64,000 nt of DNA, from the NCBI RefSeq assembly GCF_000002425.4, contig NC_037265.1, positions 13,810,510 through 13,874,509 on the forward strand, given 5' to 3'. The position numbers were made by a program, and so were the translations under genes. Below, piece by piece: positions 36,547 to 49,330 of this stretch; position 1 is the stretch's first letter; each line of letters begins with the position of its first letter. This stretch comes from Physcomitrium patens. Its lineage: Eukaryota > Streptophyta > Bryopsida > Funariales > Funariaceae. Under the pieces are notes generated by a model. The model had not been told where the DNA came from, ran no database searches, and saw nothing but the letters and a program-made list of their open reading frames with translations.

Positions 36547-39500
36547 ATGATGACGATTAAGGCAAGAATGCTCAAGAATGGTGCGCCGATTGAGTTGTTT
36601 CGATTTGTCTTTCTCCTCCTCGCAGTGCATTTTAGGGTCTCCGGGGCACTGTACGTTGATAAAGCTGCGCTACTAGCCTTCAAAGCACGCGTAGATGACC
36701 CTAGGGGAGTCTTCAGTAACTGGAACGATTCAGATACAACTCCCTGCAACTGGAATGGGATTGTTTGCAGCAATGTTACACACTTCGTCACTTTCATGTA
36801 CGCTAATGAAACTCGAGCCAACTCACTTTTAGCTGCTTCATTCAGAATCTTCTTATCATGATATTGACGCTTACATCTAGTTTATTACGATGTATTGACT
36901 GTTCTCGTATGTTTGTAGTGACCTCCCGTTTCTGAATCTAAGCGGGACTATTGCTCCTCAGTTGGGGGGATTGAAGTACTTAGAACGATTGTAAGTAATT
37001 CCCTTCTTACGCCTGAGCTCACGAATTCACACTACGTTATTCGTTCGTGTTCTCTCTTTGTTGTGGGTTGGTCTTTAATACTACCATGCTCAAATTTGTG
37101 GCGACTATTACAGGAGTCTCGATCACAACGACTTCATGGGAAAAATTCCAAAGTCTCTCAGCAACCTTACGAACTTGCGGATCTTGTACGTGACGCCTTC
37201 TTCTTGTATTATCAAAACTACGTGAAATCGTTTTTTATAGGGTTTGCGGCCGTAGTTGGCAGTTTTACTGCGTCAGGATAGTATGTGTCCCAATTCTGTT
37301 ACTGATCAGTTGTGTGGGTTCGAACACAGAAATTTGCGTCACAATTCTCTTTCTGGGGATATTCCACTGGCTTTAGGCACGCTGATAGATCTCCAAGTGC
37401 TGGATTTGGCGGAGAACAAGCTGGAAGGTCCAATCCCAGAAAGTTTCAGTAATTTAACAAGTTTGTCTTACTTGTAAGTCCTACTTACCCGGAACTTCAT
37501 CCTCGCTCATGTCAGTATATTTTACTGCTTCTTACCACACAAACTAATATTTCGCATTCTGCTCAGTTTGTAGGGTCTTAACTATGGTAGATTACGTTAG
37601 AAAACATGTTGACCATGCGTTGAAATGATTCTATTCCTGTTGCAGCAACTTATCCAACAACCAACTCATTGGAAGGGTTCCACAGGGAGCTCTATTGAAC
37701 TTCAATTTATCCTCGTAAGTCGTTTCTCATATAATGTATGGCTGCATCTTTTGTAAAGATTATTCTTTTTCTTAACCTCGACGCTTTGTGGTTGACGACT
37801 AGCAGCAGAATGGAACATGTATAGCTTTTCCTTGATCGATAGTGTCGAAGATTTTTGAATCATTAGTTTCTCACACATGAAATAAAACACATTTTTTTCA
37901 ATACTCTAATGTGAATCGCTTTTGCATGTTTGGTGTTGGGGTTGCACTACAGTTACTCGGGGAATGCAAATTTATGTGTAGACGATGGAGTAGGACTTCC
38001 CGCTTGCTCACTGTCCCCTGTCCTTTCACCGTCGGTATCTCCAGGTATGTTCTTGAGTTGGATGTTTGCATTTCACACTTACTTTAGTAGTACGTTCAAC
38101 TTTAACACAATTTCTAGACTTGGGTTTTAGTCCTGTATAAGTTTATATCAAGATGTGTAATTTTCAGTTTCATGCCCTACTTAACATTTTTGGTTGGCTC
38201 TCCCACCATTGTCACCTTCCATTGCTGTGTCTAGTTCGAGCCACGTCTTCCTTAAGCGTGGTACAGATCGTGCTCCTGTCGGTGGGGTTGTTTCTCGGAT
38301 TTAAGTTCATAATTGCCGCAATTTTCATCATGCGCTGGATGAAGAAAGATAATAAGATCGAAATCAACCTTGGAACGGGTTTGCACCGTTAGACCGAACT
38401 TGTAATCGAATGCCTATTCAGATATTATTTTTATTTTAAAATTTGACAAGCTCTTCAGGCATTAATTTTTTGATACTTTGAGCACGAAATGATTCATTTT
38501 CTGATATATCATTACTTCTTTGGGTGTCAGGTGGCAAGATAGTCATGTTTCAAGGAGTCCAGAGTGTTCCCTCTTCCAAGGAGATGCTAGAAGCCCTAAG
38601 AAAAATTCGCAAAAACCATATCATTGGAGAGGGTGGCTACGGAATTGTCTACAAGTTAGAGATTCCGGGCTACCCGCCCTTGGCGGTTAAAAAACTTAAG
38701 ATTTGCCTGGAGTCTGAGCGAAGCTTCGAAAACGAGCTAGATACTCTTGGAACCTTGAAGCACAGGAACTTGGTGAAGCTCAAGGGCTTCTGCTCCGGAC
38801 CTAATGTGAAGCTCTTATTTTACGACTACTTGCCAGGCGGCAATCTTGATCAACTCCTCTATGGTAAGATTCCCATCAATCATGGATACATTTCGAGTTG
38901 TGAAATTTTCTCACAATTCTTCAAATCTTTAAATGTTCATTGAGCTTACGATCACGGACATCGTCTGGTGATTTGTGATTGTGTTGTTCCAATAATTTAG
39001 GTGACAAAGAGGAGAATGTTATCATTGATTGGCCGATCCGTTACCGGGTGGCACTTGGAGTGGCTCGGGGACTTGCATACCTCCACCATGGCTGTGACCC
39101 TCGCATTATTCACGGTGACGTCAGCTCCACCAACATTCTTCTCGACACAGATTTCGAGTCCTATCTTTCAGATTTCGGCTTGGCGAAGTTGTTGACGATG
39201 AACGATTCCCACGTTACTGTAACCGTGGGCGGGACATTTGGTTATGTAGCGCCAGAGTTCGCCAAATCAGGTCGGGCCACAGAGAAAGTGGATGTTTACA
39301 GCTACGGCGTGATACTGCTTGAGCTTCTAAGCGGGCGAAGGGCAGTGGACGAGGACATGTCGGACGACTACACGAATCTCGCTGGCTGGGTCCGGGAGCT
39401 TAACAGCACCGGTAAATCTATGGAAGTGGTCGACAAGAATCTGAGGGATACTGTCCCGAGTGTAGAGCTTGAATTATTGCTGGAAATTGCTTGCCATTGC

Positions 39501-39662
39501 ATTTCTTTGAAACCTCAAGACAGGCCCACTATGCACAAGGTGGTGGAGACGCTGGAGCTTCTCACAGAGACCGGGATGTCACCGGCGGGGACTTCCATGA
39601 GGACGTCGATCGAAACGTTGGAGGGGTCTGTACTGGAGGCTGTAAAGGTATCGCTTCTTTGA
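36547..39662 (+). CDS. LRR receptor-like kinase (FEI-like), atypical catalytic loop
   Basis: Nine exons with GT-AG introns: 36547-36797, 36919-36990, 37114-37185, 37330-37473, 37646-37714, 37953-38044, 38235-38378, 38531-38863 and 39001-39662, giving 612 residues (FEI1/FEI2 are about 590). ATG 36547 is the first in frame. Order: signal peptide (about 15-33), N-terminal LRR cap with CNWNGIVC, five LRRs on 72/72/144/69-bp exons, membrane segment (about 243-266), then the kinase. The glycine loop is GEGGYGIVYK (314-323), the ATP lysine K335 and the DFG D450. The catalytic loop is HGDVSSTN (430-437): Arg is Gly and the usual Lys is Ser434, while Asp432 remains. A short tail follows. It should sit in the plasma membrane as a receptor, perhaps for cell-wall or growth signals as FEI proteins do (inference). 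The pseudogene at 30946 is its duplicate. Confidence 0.9.
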
Positions 39663-39946
39663 AACCCTCTGGTTCTGTAGTATAGGATTTAGGCCTAATT
39701 TTAGCCTAATTAAATAGAACATAGTTTTGAGTAAGATACAAAATTTGCAAACGCTTGTATTATATGGCCAACATGCCACGGAGTTGAAGTGCACGTAGAA
39801 TACGTGCATGGTGTACACTAAGAGAGTCACTAAAATATGCATGACTCGCATTAGAACTTTCAATGCGAGTGTTTTTTTTTTCGAGAATAAGCTTAGATGG
39901 GAAATCTGAGTTCTTGTACTATTTTGCTTTTGGTAATGCTTTGAAT

Positions 39947-39952
39947 AATAAA
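39947..39952 (+). terminator. Candidate poly(A) signal of the receptor kinase gene
   Basis: AATAAA about 285 bases after the stop codon, within an A-rich stretch (AATAATAAAAAAG). The distance fits a plant 3' UTR. Plant signals are loose, so this is only a candidate. Confidence 0.35.
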
Positions 39953-39959
39953 AAAGAAA

Positions 39960-40465
39960 ACAGCTGCCAGAAATTTATTGATCTCAAAGTCCGGACCTTC
40001 ATGTATTCTTAGATTGGAGCACTCTGTAACATAAGTATATTTGTGTCTTTATTTAACCCACAAATTTGTAAAATTCTAAGCTCCAATTATTTGATGAAGC
40101 CATATATTTAATTGATTTATTTTGGCTCTTACTTTAAATTATGCATTTTTTTCAATTAAGGTTGAAAATTATTTTTAGTTTCTCTCTAGATTATTCATAC
40201 TTTGTGAAAGTTTTCTTCCAAGTTTGGCATTATAAGTTATTAGAAATAGATCAATTGACTACTAATGTGGATTAGAATCAAATTGTAGATTTGCCACTAT
40301 ATCATGTATTAATAGTTTTTATATTTTTTTATTTCTAACTATTTAAATTATTTTGATAAATCTTCGGATACAATTGTATTCATCTTTCAATTTTTACGCC
40401 TATCTAAAAGTCAAATGTTATAGAATGTCCATTATAGAAAAAAAAATCTAAGATTGTCTTCCAAC

Positions 40466-40498
<33 letters not shown>

Positions 40499-41533
40499 TT
40501 TATTTTTATTTTTATTTTTTATCTTGGTTAATCTAGGCATGATATACCAATGGTATTTGGATAATTGCAAATTGCAATTACTTATTTGAAAAACAAATTC
40601 TTGCAAGAAACCATCTTTTGTGGCATATAAATCAATCCAGTTATAAATCTTAGAAGATAACATGATAGTATGTAATGGATGTTGTTATTACCTAGGATAA
40701 GAATTTATCAATTAATGCTAGAATTGATAGTCATTTAAATAGAGATGCAAATTTTCCTTCAACTTCTTTTCTTTTCTTATATGTTAGAAAAATGTAGATG
40801 TATTTGAAATATAAGAAGTTAAGAAGCATCTTAGTTCATGATCTTGCTATTCCTAGATAATTTTTGGAATCTCTGTTCTATTCATGATTATTACTTAGTA
40901 GCATGTAAAATCAAACTATTAATTTCTAAGAGCATGGATAAAATTATTATAATCTATATCTTAAGAAAATAATCATATTTGACTCTCTTGGTAATAATAC
41001 TTTATCTATCCATTTTAAGAATAGTGCCATTGAGGCTTTTATAGATCTATGATGCCCAAATGTTGAGCTTTAGGTAATTTGGAATAAAACATTTATAACA
41101 TTTTAGACTAATGTAAAATTTAGGTGGTGCGACATAGAAATTTCTTTAGCATGATTGAAGTTTATATTGAGTACTTTTTGTTACCTTGACCATACAAAAA
41201 TATGATAAAGTATAAAGATATAATTCATAATAATCATACCTCAAGCCACAATAATTTTAGCAAATTATTAAGTTAAAATTTTGTTGTACCTTATTTATAA
41301 GAAAAAATTGACATTTTAGGTTTTAAGAGATAATCCAAAAAGAATTCATAGATTTTTATAATGTTTATAGTGGTCTTTACATTGTTTTGACTTTGCTTAT
41401 CTATTAGATTTTAGGTTAGTTGAATTTAAGTTTTAAGACTATACTAAATCTAAAAAGTATATCAACCATATTATATACTTTAGTCTCTTCACTTTCAATT
41501 ATTAAAATTAAACTTTCTTCAATATAGTCAAAG

Positions 41534-41569
<36 letters not shown>

Positions 41570-42930
41570 CCCCCCCCTTTCTTTTTTTAGAAAGAAAATG
41601 TAACTCGTATAATTATCTTTGATCACGTGTTGATTAATATTACTTAAAACTTCTCCTACAATCATGAATAAGTATAAAACTAGATGGCACTCTTGTCTTT
41701 TTTTTTTTCTTTTCTTTTTTTTTTGAAATTCAAGGAAAATAATATTTTTGTAATTTAAAAAGCAATCAATTTTACAAAAACTCTTATATAATCATCCTTT
41801 CTTAAAAAATTAGACTTCTTTGAGACCTAAGATAAATTATTTTTTGATCTTTCATTAATACTAATATAATGTTTAGATTTTTACTTCAATTTGTATAAAC
41901 TTGAAGAACTATGTATCTATTTTATCAAACCTTAGTGCCTTATAATTTTTCGTTTTACTAATAAATTTGTAGAGTTCTTCAATAATAAGTAGTTAAAAAA
42001 TATAAGATCAAGGATGCATTTCTTTTATTACTTGAAAAGAAAAATTAAAAGATTTGTCTCCATGTATCTTATATCTTCTTTTAGATTTGATTCTCTAATC
42101 TTTATGTCTTAATGTTATATATATATATTTAAATATCTTATAGATATGTATGTTATGTAGGTTCTTTTGAAGGTTTTAATAAACAACTTCTAATTTTCCC
42201 TCAATTTTTGATGGCATCTTAATTTTTTTAAATAATATTTTTAGATTTTATATTTAAAAAAATATATAATTTAAAAACAAATTAAAGTAGACTTTATACC
42301 ATGTAGTTGACCAAATTAGATGTATTTGACTAACAACTTGTAGATCTTTAAAATAATAGATATTTATTTTTTCTAAAGATTGTCTAAAAGAAGCTGAAAG
42401 AAATTGGATAATAAATATTATAAGATAGAGATATGATGAAGCTACATCTTTTCTAATACAATATAAGAGAATTTTGTTTTAAAAAGTTGCCATATTATTT
42501 ATGTGTAGCTTTTCAAATGTTTCTAATGCTACAATGTTATTTTTTTAATGATCTTAAATAAACTTATATTTTTTATACTAAAAATAAAATCTTCAAAATA
42601 TAATCTATTCTTAAAAATTATTTTCTTTAATAATTCTTAATTTTTTTTTATAATTTTAAGATTGATTCATAACTAACTCTATTATGTTTTATAATATTTT
42701 TATTATTTATTAAATATATTAAATTATTACTAATATTATATATTTAAAAATTCTATCTAAAGATAAATTATATATATATTTTTTGGAGGGTATTATTATT
42801 AATTTGTATAAATTATCTTCTTGGAATATTATTCAAAGTCATCCATAGTATTTGCTTATCCATAAAAGCCTTTATATTAGAAACCATATAATTTTTATAT
42901 GGTAAAATAATAATTTAAAGATGCCATGAA
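39960..42930. other. AT-rich intergenic DNA, nothing secure
   Basis: AT-rich sequence with a (TA)n tract near 40467-40498 and poly-T runs near 41538 and 41699. Faint non-LTR-element wording may exist on the plus strand near 40780-41100, but too little is readable to call. No host gene was seen. Confidence 0.5.
41538..41587. repeat. T42-C8 homopolymer tract
   Basis: About 42 consecutive T residues followed by eight C residues. It could be the A-tail of a reverse-oriented retroposon, an expanded homopolymer or an assembly artefact. No element was recognised on either side. Confidence 0.85.
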
Positions 42931-42934
42931 CCTA

Positions 42935-43421
42935 TGTCATTTAGATCCTTTTTAATATTTAAAAAGAAAATTTACTATATATAGAGATATATTAGACTAT
43001 AAGAAGTAAAGAAAAGTAGTAGTAGATAATAAGATGTTAAGTTGATAATCTCTTCTTTCAAGAAATCTTAAAGATGTTTTTCATGAACCAGTTAAACATT
43101 TATATTATTTTACATATGCCACATGACTATTCAAATATATTCTATAAATTTCTTACTTTTGAAAAGCCACATTAAAAGCTATTTATAACTTGGATGCTTA
43201 GACTACAAGCCTTATGGTCTTTAAGAAGTTTTTACTACACTTCATATATAGCTTCTATACATTGAGGCAACATAGAGATTATTCTCAATCATATGAATAC
43301 CTTTTTATGTTTTCATCTTAATTCAAGATTTTCAAGTTTCTTTGTATTTGATAATAATAATTCTAGCTTTTTTCTATCTATTTATCTTATCTATGTTTTC
43401 TTTTTTCTACTTAATCAGATG

Positions 43422-43489
<68 letters not shown>

Positions 43490-43506
43490 AATTTATATCT
43501 TTGGCA
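42935..43506 (+). mobile_element. Solo-LTR-like sequence related to gypsy family A
   Basis: It starts TGTCATTTAGATCC, ends TTATATCTTTGGCA and is about 570 bp long, including a 62-bp (TA)n tract. Landmarks of the family occur in the same order (GATAAT, GTCTTTAAGAAG, TATATAGCTTCT, GTTTCTTTGTATTTG, AATTCTAGC), but it is much more diverged than the copies at 6999-15590. No matching target duplication was found. It is probably a subfamily member, but this is uncertain. Confidence 0.45.
43425..43486. repeat. (AT)n microsatellite, about 62 bp
   Basis: An uninterrupted AT dinucleotide tract near the right end of the LTR-like sequence. A further long tract lies at about 43697-43733. Confidence 0.95.
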
Positions 43507-43511
43507 TGTGT

Positions 43512-43689
43512 TACTATTGAAGTTTATATATACAATGTAAAGTTAGTATTATCAACTTGGTCTCAAATTAAATTCAATTCACTAATTGATTATATTCTTA
43601 ATAATTTCTATCTTTTTCAATTTACATACTAATCACTAATCAAATAAGAGACTATTGCAATTTCATATTTATTTTTATATAGCTTTTAA

Positions 43690-43739
<50 letters not shown>

Positions 43740-44640
43740 TACCATAATAATATTTAAATACTTTAATTTTGCTTATTGTCAAAGTACTCAATTTATAGAA
43801 GTTTTATAAGTATCTAAATAGATTATTATTATTAAATCATATAATACATGAGTGTTTTAGATTTACTTAATTGTTTTGTAAACTTGCTATTTTACATTTT
43901 AGCCAAAAGTGGTGTATTAATTAATAATATTATATTTTTGGCAATATAAAAGGTTTTTTTTTTTTTTTTTTGCAAGTAATCAATATATAATAGGAAACTC
44001 ATTATCTTGTCATTTGCAATCTATATGACTTCTCTTATATGGATTTCGTTGCATCATACATAAAAATCTTCATTTTTATGATTTATTATAATGTAATTTT
44101 TATCTTCAATGTTAATTTTGTAATATTCTTATATTCTATCTATTAGTGGTAGAAAAACTTAAAAAACTACAAGATTATATATAGCATGTATTGATAAGAT
44201 ATATATATATATATATTGAAAGCTAAAAATCTTACAATTTTGGCTTATTATCTTAGTTATATTATAGTTCATATATATCTTTAAGTTACTTTATATTTGA
44301 TTACTAATATATGTAAATATTTTAATTAAAAAATTATTATTATCTTAATCTTTTCTTTTTATTTATTATTATCTTAAATATATTCTATAGTTTTATATCA
44401 TTATAAATCTACTGATATTAATTGTATTAATCATTAATTTAAAAGTTTGGTCTATATCCTTCTTTGTGTCTAGTAGTTGTATAAGACTATTGCATGTAAT
44501 TAGAAGTAACTTTATAAAATACTATATAAACCAAGAAGCCAAATAATTTCTTAAATAACAAAGAAGGATATTAAGTAGTATTATTTTGTTGATTATTCTC
44601 AACTAGTTTTATACTATATACCAATTGTTTTGAACATGCC
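43512..44640. other. AT-rich intergenic DNA, nothing identified
   Basis: AT-rich, with (TA)n tracts at about 43697-43733 and 44200-44217 and a T-run near 43953-43970. No gene or element was recognised before the LTR that starts at 44645. Confidence 0.6.
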
Positions 44641-44644
44641 TCAA

Positions 44645-45229
44645 TGAAACAAGATTGGTCTATCTCAAGTATCGAAGATCCTTCTAATCCACAACAACAT
44701 AAAACCTCATCACAAGGTAGGACTAATTGGACTAGTACACAACTAAACAGAACTAAATAGAATGGGACACAAAAGACAAAATTGAATTACTAGAGTTAGA
44801 ATGGAATGGAAAAAAATAGGAAGATATAAAATCCAATTATATTAAGAAAAAAGGTCTGAAGCCATACTTGACCAGATGTCCCAAAAGGCCCTAGCTAATC
44901 CTATTTATACTTTATTCAATCACCATGGACTTCCTAGAATGTTCCTAGATGATAGATCCCACTAAGATAACCACCTTCAACTCCTTCCAGAAGGTTCTAT
45001 GGTGGATCCTACTTAATTAATCCTCCTAAATCTTTTCTAGAAGGTTCCATAGTACAACTCACTTAAATAACTGACTCAAACTCTTTCTAAAATGTTCTAC
45101 GATAGATTCTACCTCATCCATTAAGCTAATCTTAATTCTAAAAATAATTATAAATTTTCAAACATGGTTCTAACTATCTATTTCTATGTGTTAATAATAT
45201 AGCTATCTTATTTATATCCTAGTATAATT
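44645..45229 (-). repeat. 3' LTR (element sense) of gypsy family C, with internal tandem repeats
   Basis: On the plus strand it begins TGAAACAAGATTGG. Its right end is placed near 45229, next to a TCCTCCTCC stretch that would be the polypurine tract in element sense. The section 44935-45140 consists of about four diverged 50-bp units sharing AGAAGGTTCTATGGTGGATC. The outer boundary is approximate. Confidence 0.7.
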
Positions 45230-45699
45230 AATCCTCCTCCACTAATGCAAAACGTCTTTGTTTCACTCCCAATGGTATCTCCAAATTGTCTCTTGGCAAT
45301 AGGTGAGGTTTTGTGCAAGATTCCATGTTGTATCGTGGATGGAATAACCTTTCTAAAGAATTTTGTACTGAAGCTATGGACATCTACTACCATGGAAAAG
45401 GTAATAATGCTCCGAAATGTTGTCCACTTTATACTTTTGTTGGTCATTAACTACAACTAGTGGTGGTAGTGGTTGGTATCAATCCGGAAAGCACTTTGCC
45501 TCGATATGAAATTCTTTGACTTGTAAAATATGGAAGATTAGATAGACACAAATATATAACAAAAGATCGAAGTGGTATGTGATATTAGAAATCACTATAG
45601 AAATATGGAAAAGTTCAAGCTGCAAAGGTGTTACTTTACGATTTTAAGTTGATGTAGCAAGTGGCAAGTTGGCATTGGAAAATAACACTTGATTATCCT

Positions 45700-46310
45700 C
45701 TGAGAAGGACTTATATTATTGGTGGTTGTTCGCATACTACTTTTATTGATTCTGTGTAGTAAAGAGGCAGTGTCATGTCTCTTGAAAGCTATTGTTTAAA
45801 TTCTTCTATTTTCGAGTTATTGATATCTATGAGATGATGGAGAGTTGTTGGCACAATTGGATGCTGACCAGTGTTAAGAAAAAATGGTGAATGACTAGTA
45901 CTTTCTTGAATACTATCATTGTAAGCAAATTCCAAGGACGTCAAGTAATCATCCCAATTATTAATATGAACCACCACAAATACCTGCAACATATCTTCCA
46001 AGGTTCGATTTATACACTTTTTTTTATCTATTTGTTTAAAAATGGAAGGCTATAGAGATGGCAAGTTATGCACCTAGTAGTTTTAACAAGACTTATTAAG
46101 AACTTTTCGTGAAGCAAGGATCCTGATCTAAAATGATAATATGAAATAATCCATGGTGACAAAAGATAGTATCAAAGAAAATTCGTACAAGCACTAGGGC
46201 ATCAATATTCGAATGCATCATAGCTAAGTAAAGTTGTTTCAAGAATCGATCTACAAAGACAGCAACAACAATATGATTATGAGACATCTACAGTAAATAC
46301 GTAATAGTCA
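45700..46310 (-). pseudogene. Integrase remains, gypsy family C
   Basis: Frames at 46096-46287 and 45789-46001 carry integrase-core wording: VAVFVDRFLKQ, FFDTIFCHHGLFH and LEFAYNDSIQESTSHSPF. The last is the SPF.L..G block typical of gypsy integrases. This is transposon-derived and not a host gene. Confidence 0.8.
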
Positions 46311-46319
46311 TATATTATG

Positions 46320-47117
46320 AATGTTGTCATATTGTAATTGATTATAGTATGTAAAAACTAGTTAGAATATATAATATGTTCATAAGTCTTCATATGTGTT
46401 AGAATGGTTAATAGATTAATTTAAAGAGAATGGATATAAGAAACTTTATTTTGAGTTTTATCTATTTTGATTATGAAATTTAAAAAATTATCGAATCAAA
46501 ATATTTAGTATGAAGCATTGAGAGGAGATTAGAGCCTAAAGATGAAAATCTTAATTAATAGGAGGCTTATTGGGAGGGATGAAAGCAAGGCATAGTCAGA
46601 TGAAGGCAAGGAATGGTGATCTTCATTCCTATTGGTCAAAGGCCATATCCAATGGACTTTAAGGAGGCTTCCCGAGGCCTAATTAGGAATTAGGGTTTCT
46701 TTTTTGAGGTCATTTGAGCTTTGGAGGCTAGGATCAGTAAGTTAAGGTTTTTGGATATGAATTTGGTGCAAATTTTGTGTAATTTGGAGTTTTTATGAAA
46801 GAATTATTGGTGCTCAAAGTTAAGGTATCAATTTTGTATCTATTGTCACTATTTGGAGCATAACATACATTTGCAAAGAGCAATAAACGATCGGCAATTG
46901 GAATTGGAGAAATCACTTTTTTTACTACACTTTTTATGTACTATTTGATGAATTTGGAATTAAATAAAAAAAGTTATAGAAAGTTGAAGTCAAATCACCC
47001 AAATTTAAGCCAGCATGTAAGTGATTTTGTTCATAGTAATGATTGGAGCCATAGCTTGAGTTTCTAGAAGAATTTTTGAATCAAACCTTTTATAAAAGTT
47101 AGATTATTATGTTAAAA

Positions 47118-47154
<37 letters not shown>

Positions 47155-47527
47155 AATTTTTTGGTATTTGAGTGCTTAGTTTGTGAGATATAAAGAAAAT
47201 TGCATGCATGTGTATAAAAATTAGGATTTGAAGCTATTATAAAGGTTTTGGTGTTATCCTAAGATCCGCAACAAATTTGTAGTTGAAATTTGTTGTGGTA
47301 GTTGTTAGAAATACATCAATACTTCATATAAAATTTGATTGTGTTTGAATAGTCTTATTGGAAGATGTGAGTTGTTGAAGTTTGGAAATAATATCCCATA
47401 AGGATATATAAGGATTTAGAGTTTTTTTTTATCATATTTTAGATATTTTTGGAAATTAAGACTTATATATTTGATATAATTGCTTTTAAAAGTGATATAT
47501 ATATATATATTTATATATATATATAAA
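46320..47527. mobile_element. Unclassified insertion in gypsy family C integrase
   Basis: Integrase similarity stops near 46320 and resumes near 47527, and the 1.2 kb between has no gypsy wording. It contains AAGGCAAGG-type repeats near 46585-46615 and (TA)n tracts at 47117-47153 and 47496-47525, and has no coding frame. It may be a solo LTR of another family or a non-autonomous element. The ends and target duplication could not be resolved. Confidence 0.5.
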
Positions 47528-48099
47528 CTTGATCTTTCTTATCTCAAGATTTGATTGAGCAATTAATGACAAGTAGGAGCCCAATGCTTTCTTGAGGCAA
47601 ACTCTCTCTATTTCGACAACATGCCATAGGTAGTAGAATCGACTGCAATAGTCCAAGAGACGCTACATTGTATGCTTTATTACATTAATATGACTTGCAA
47701 GAGCATACAAAGGCTCAAACATCACAATCCAAACTTGTCTAAAATCATGTCCTTGAGATCCGTTCTAGAGTCTTTTCTTATCCTAGTTGTTTAGATATAG
47801 GGATGTCATATCCCTCTTGAAGTATGCACGTCCAGAGTATAGCATTGTCAAATATATAAATTAACTTCTTGAAATATAATAAGCCATCACTAAAATTACA
47901 ATCTTCATATTGTATATTACCTATCTTTAATCAATCGATAACCATCTTTAAATAAGCATCCTAATTCGTAGCTTCCTTCCATTCTACATCTTTGGTTAGA
48001 TTTGAAATGACACTACTAATGGTAGTGACTTCTACCTTATTTTGTGATTTGTCTTTCAAATCTGGTCTCTGCGATAAGTTATCTATTATAATATATTAT

Positions 48100-49330
48100 C
48101 ATCCTTACTTATACTGAAGTTGGATATTAAAAAAATTGCGTGTTCTTTCCAACAAAGATGTTGTGATTTCATATTTTCTACATGTAAATCATGTAGCAAG
48201 GATCGATGGTCAGTTTGTACAACCATTGGCTTCTCCAACAAATAGTATTGCTTCACCTTTATGGAGTATACAATTTTTAATTGCTCTCAATTATGTACAG
48301 AATAATTGCGCTCTGCCCTTTTGACCTTGCGTGATTCATAGGCCACAAGTTGAAGGTACCTACTAAAGTCTTGTTGAAGGACCACTCTAATAGCAAAGTC
48401 AGAAGCATCAATGTCAAGCATACAAGGAAGGTTGGGATCATATGGCTACAATATTAGAGCAGTAATGAGTATCTCTTTCAACCTATCAAAGATACTTTGC
48501 TGCTCCAATTTCTATTCAAATGGAACACCTTTCTCTAATATGTTTATCGATGAGGTAGTAATCTATGAAAATTACCAAATAAAACGGCAATAATATCCAA
48601 CAAGGCTTAAGAATGAGTTGACTTCAAAAGAATCCTTAGAAATTGGCCAATCCTTTTTTTACTTTCACCTTATCTTGCTCCATACATACACCTTCAAAAG
48701 ACACGACATGCCCCAAAAAGGTGACTTTCGACTTCCAAAATTTATATTTTGATTACTTGCAATAGAAGCGACTATCTTGTAGTTGGCATAGTACTTCTCA
48801 TAGATATTGTTTACAATCTACAGGGATTTTATTATATACAAGGATATCATCAATGAAGACAACTACATACTTATCTAAAAGGTCCCAAAACAATCTATTT
48901 ATATAACTCATGAAAGAGATTGGAGCATTGGTGAGGCCAAAAGATAAAATTAACTATTTGAAATGTCCATGGCACGTATAAAATGCTATCTTTTTTATAT
49001 CCTCTCTTACAATAGGTATTTGCCAATAGCCACTCCAAAGATCCAATTTACTAAAGATGATGGCACCTTGAAGTTAATCAAGAAGATCATCCATGCATAA
49101 AAGTGCATATGCATTCTTAACAATCTGCTTATTGAAGCCTCAATAGTCAATGCAAAGCCGAAGTCCACCATCTTTCTTAGGTATAAAGAATACAAGTGCC
49201 CCCCATGGTGATATGCTTTCTTGAATGAGGCCTTTCTCCAAGAGTTTGTTTAATGTCTTTTACAACTTTTTAAGTGCTTTTGGTATTAGGCAATAAAATT
49301 GGACAACTTATTGGTTTGGCTTCAAACAAT
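48100..49330 (-). pseudogene. Reverse transcriptase / RNase H remains, gypsy family C
   Basis: Minus-strand wording in several phases includes KLDLWSGYWQI, FGLTNAP, YVVVFIDDILVY and the downstream LDIDASDFAI block of RNase H. Order and spacing are those of a gypsy pol region. It is broken. Confidence 0.8.

Noticed and set aside
40780-41500. Possible LINE endonuclease remains on the plus strand
   Set aside because: Only scattered resemblance to plant L1 endonuclease wording could be read, below what I can support.
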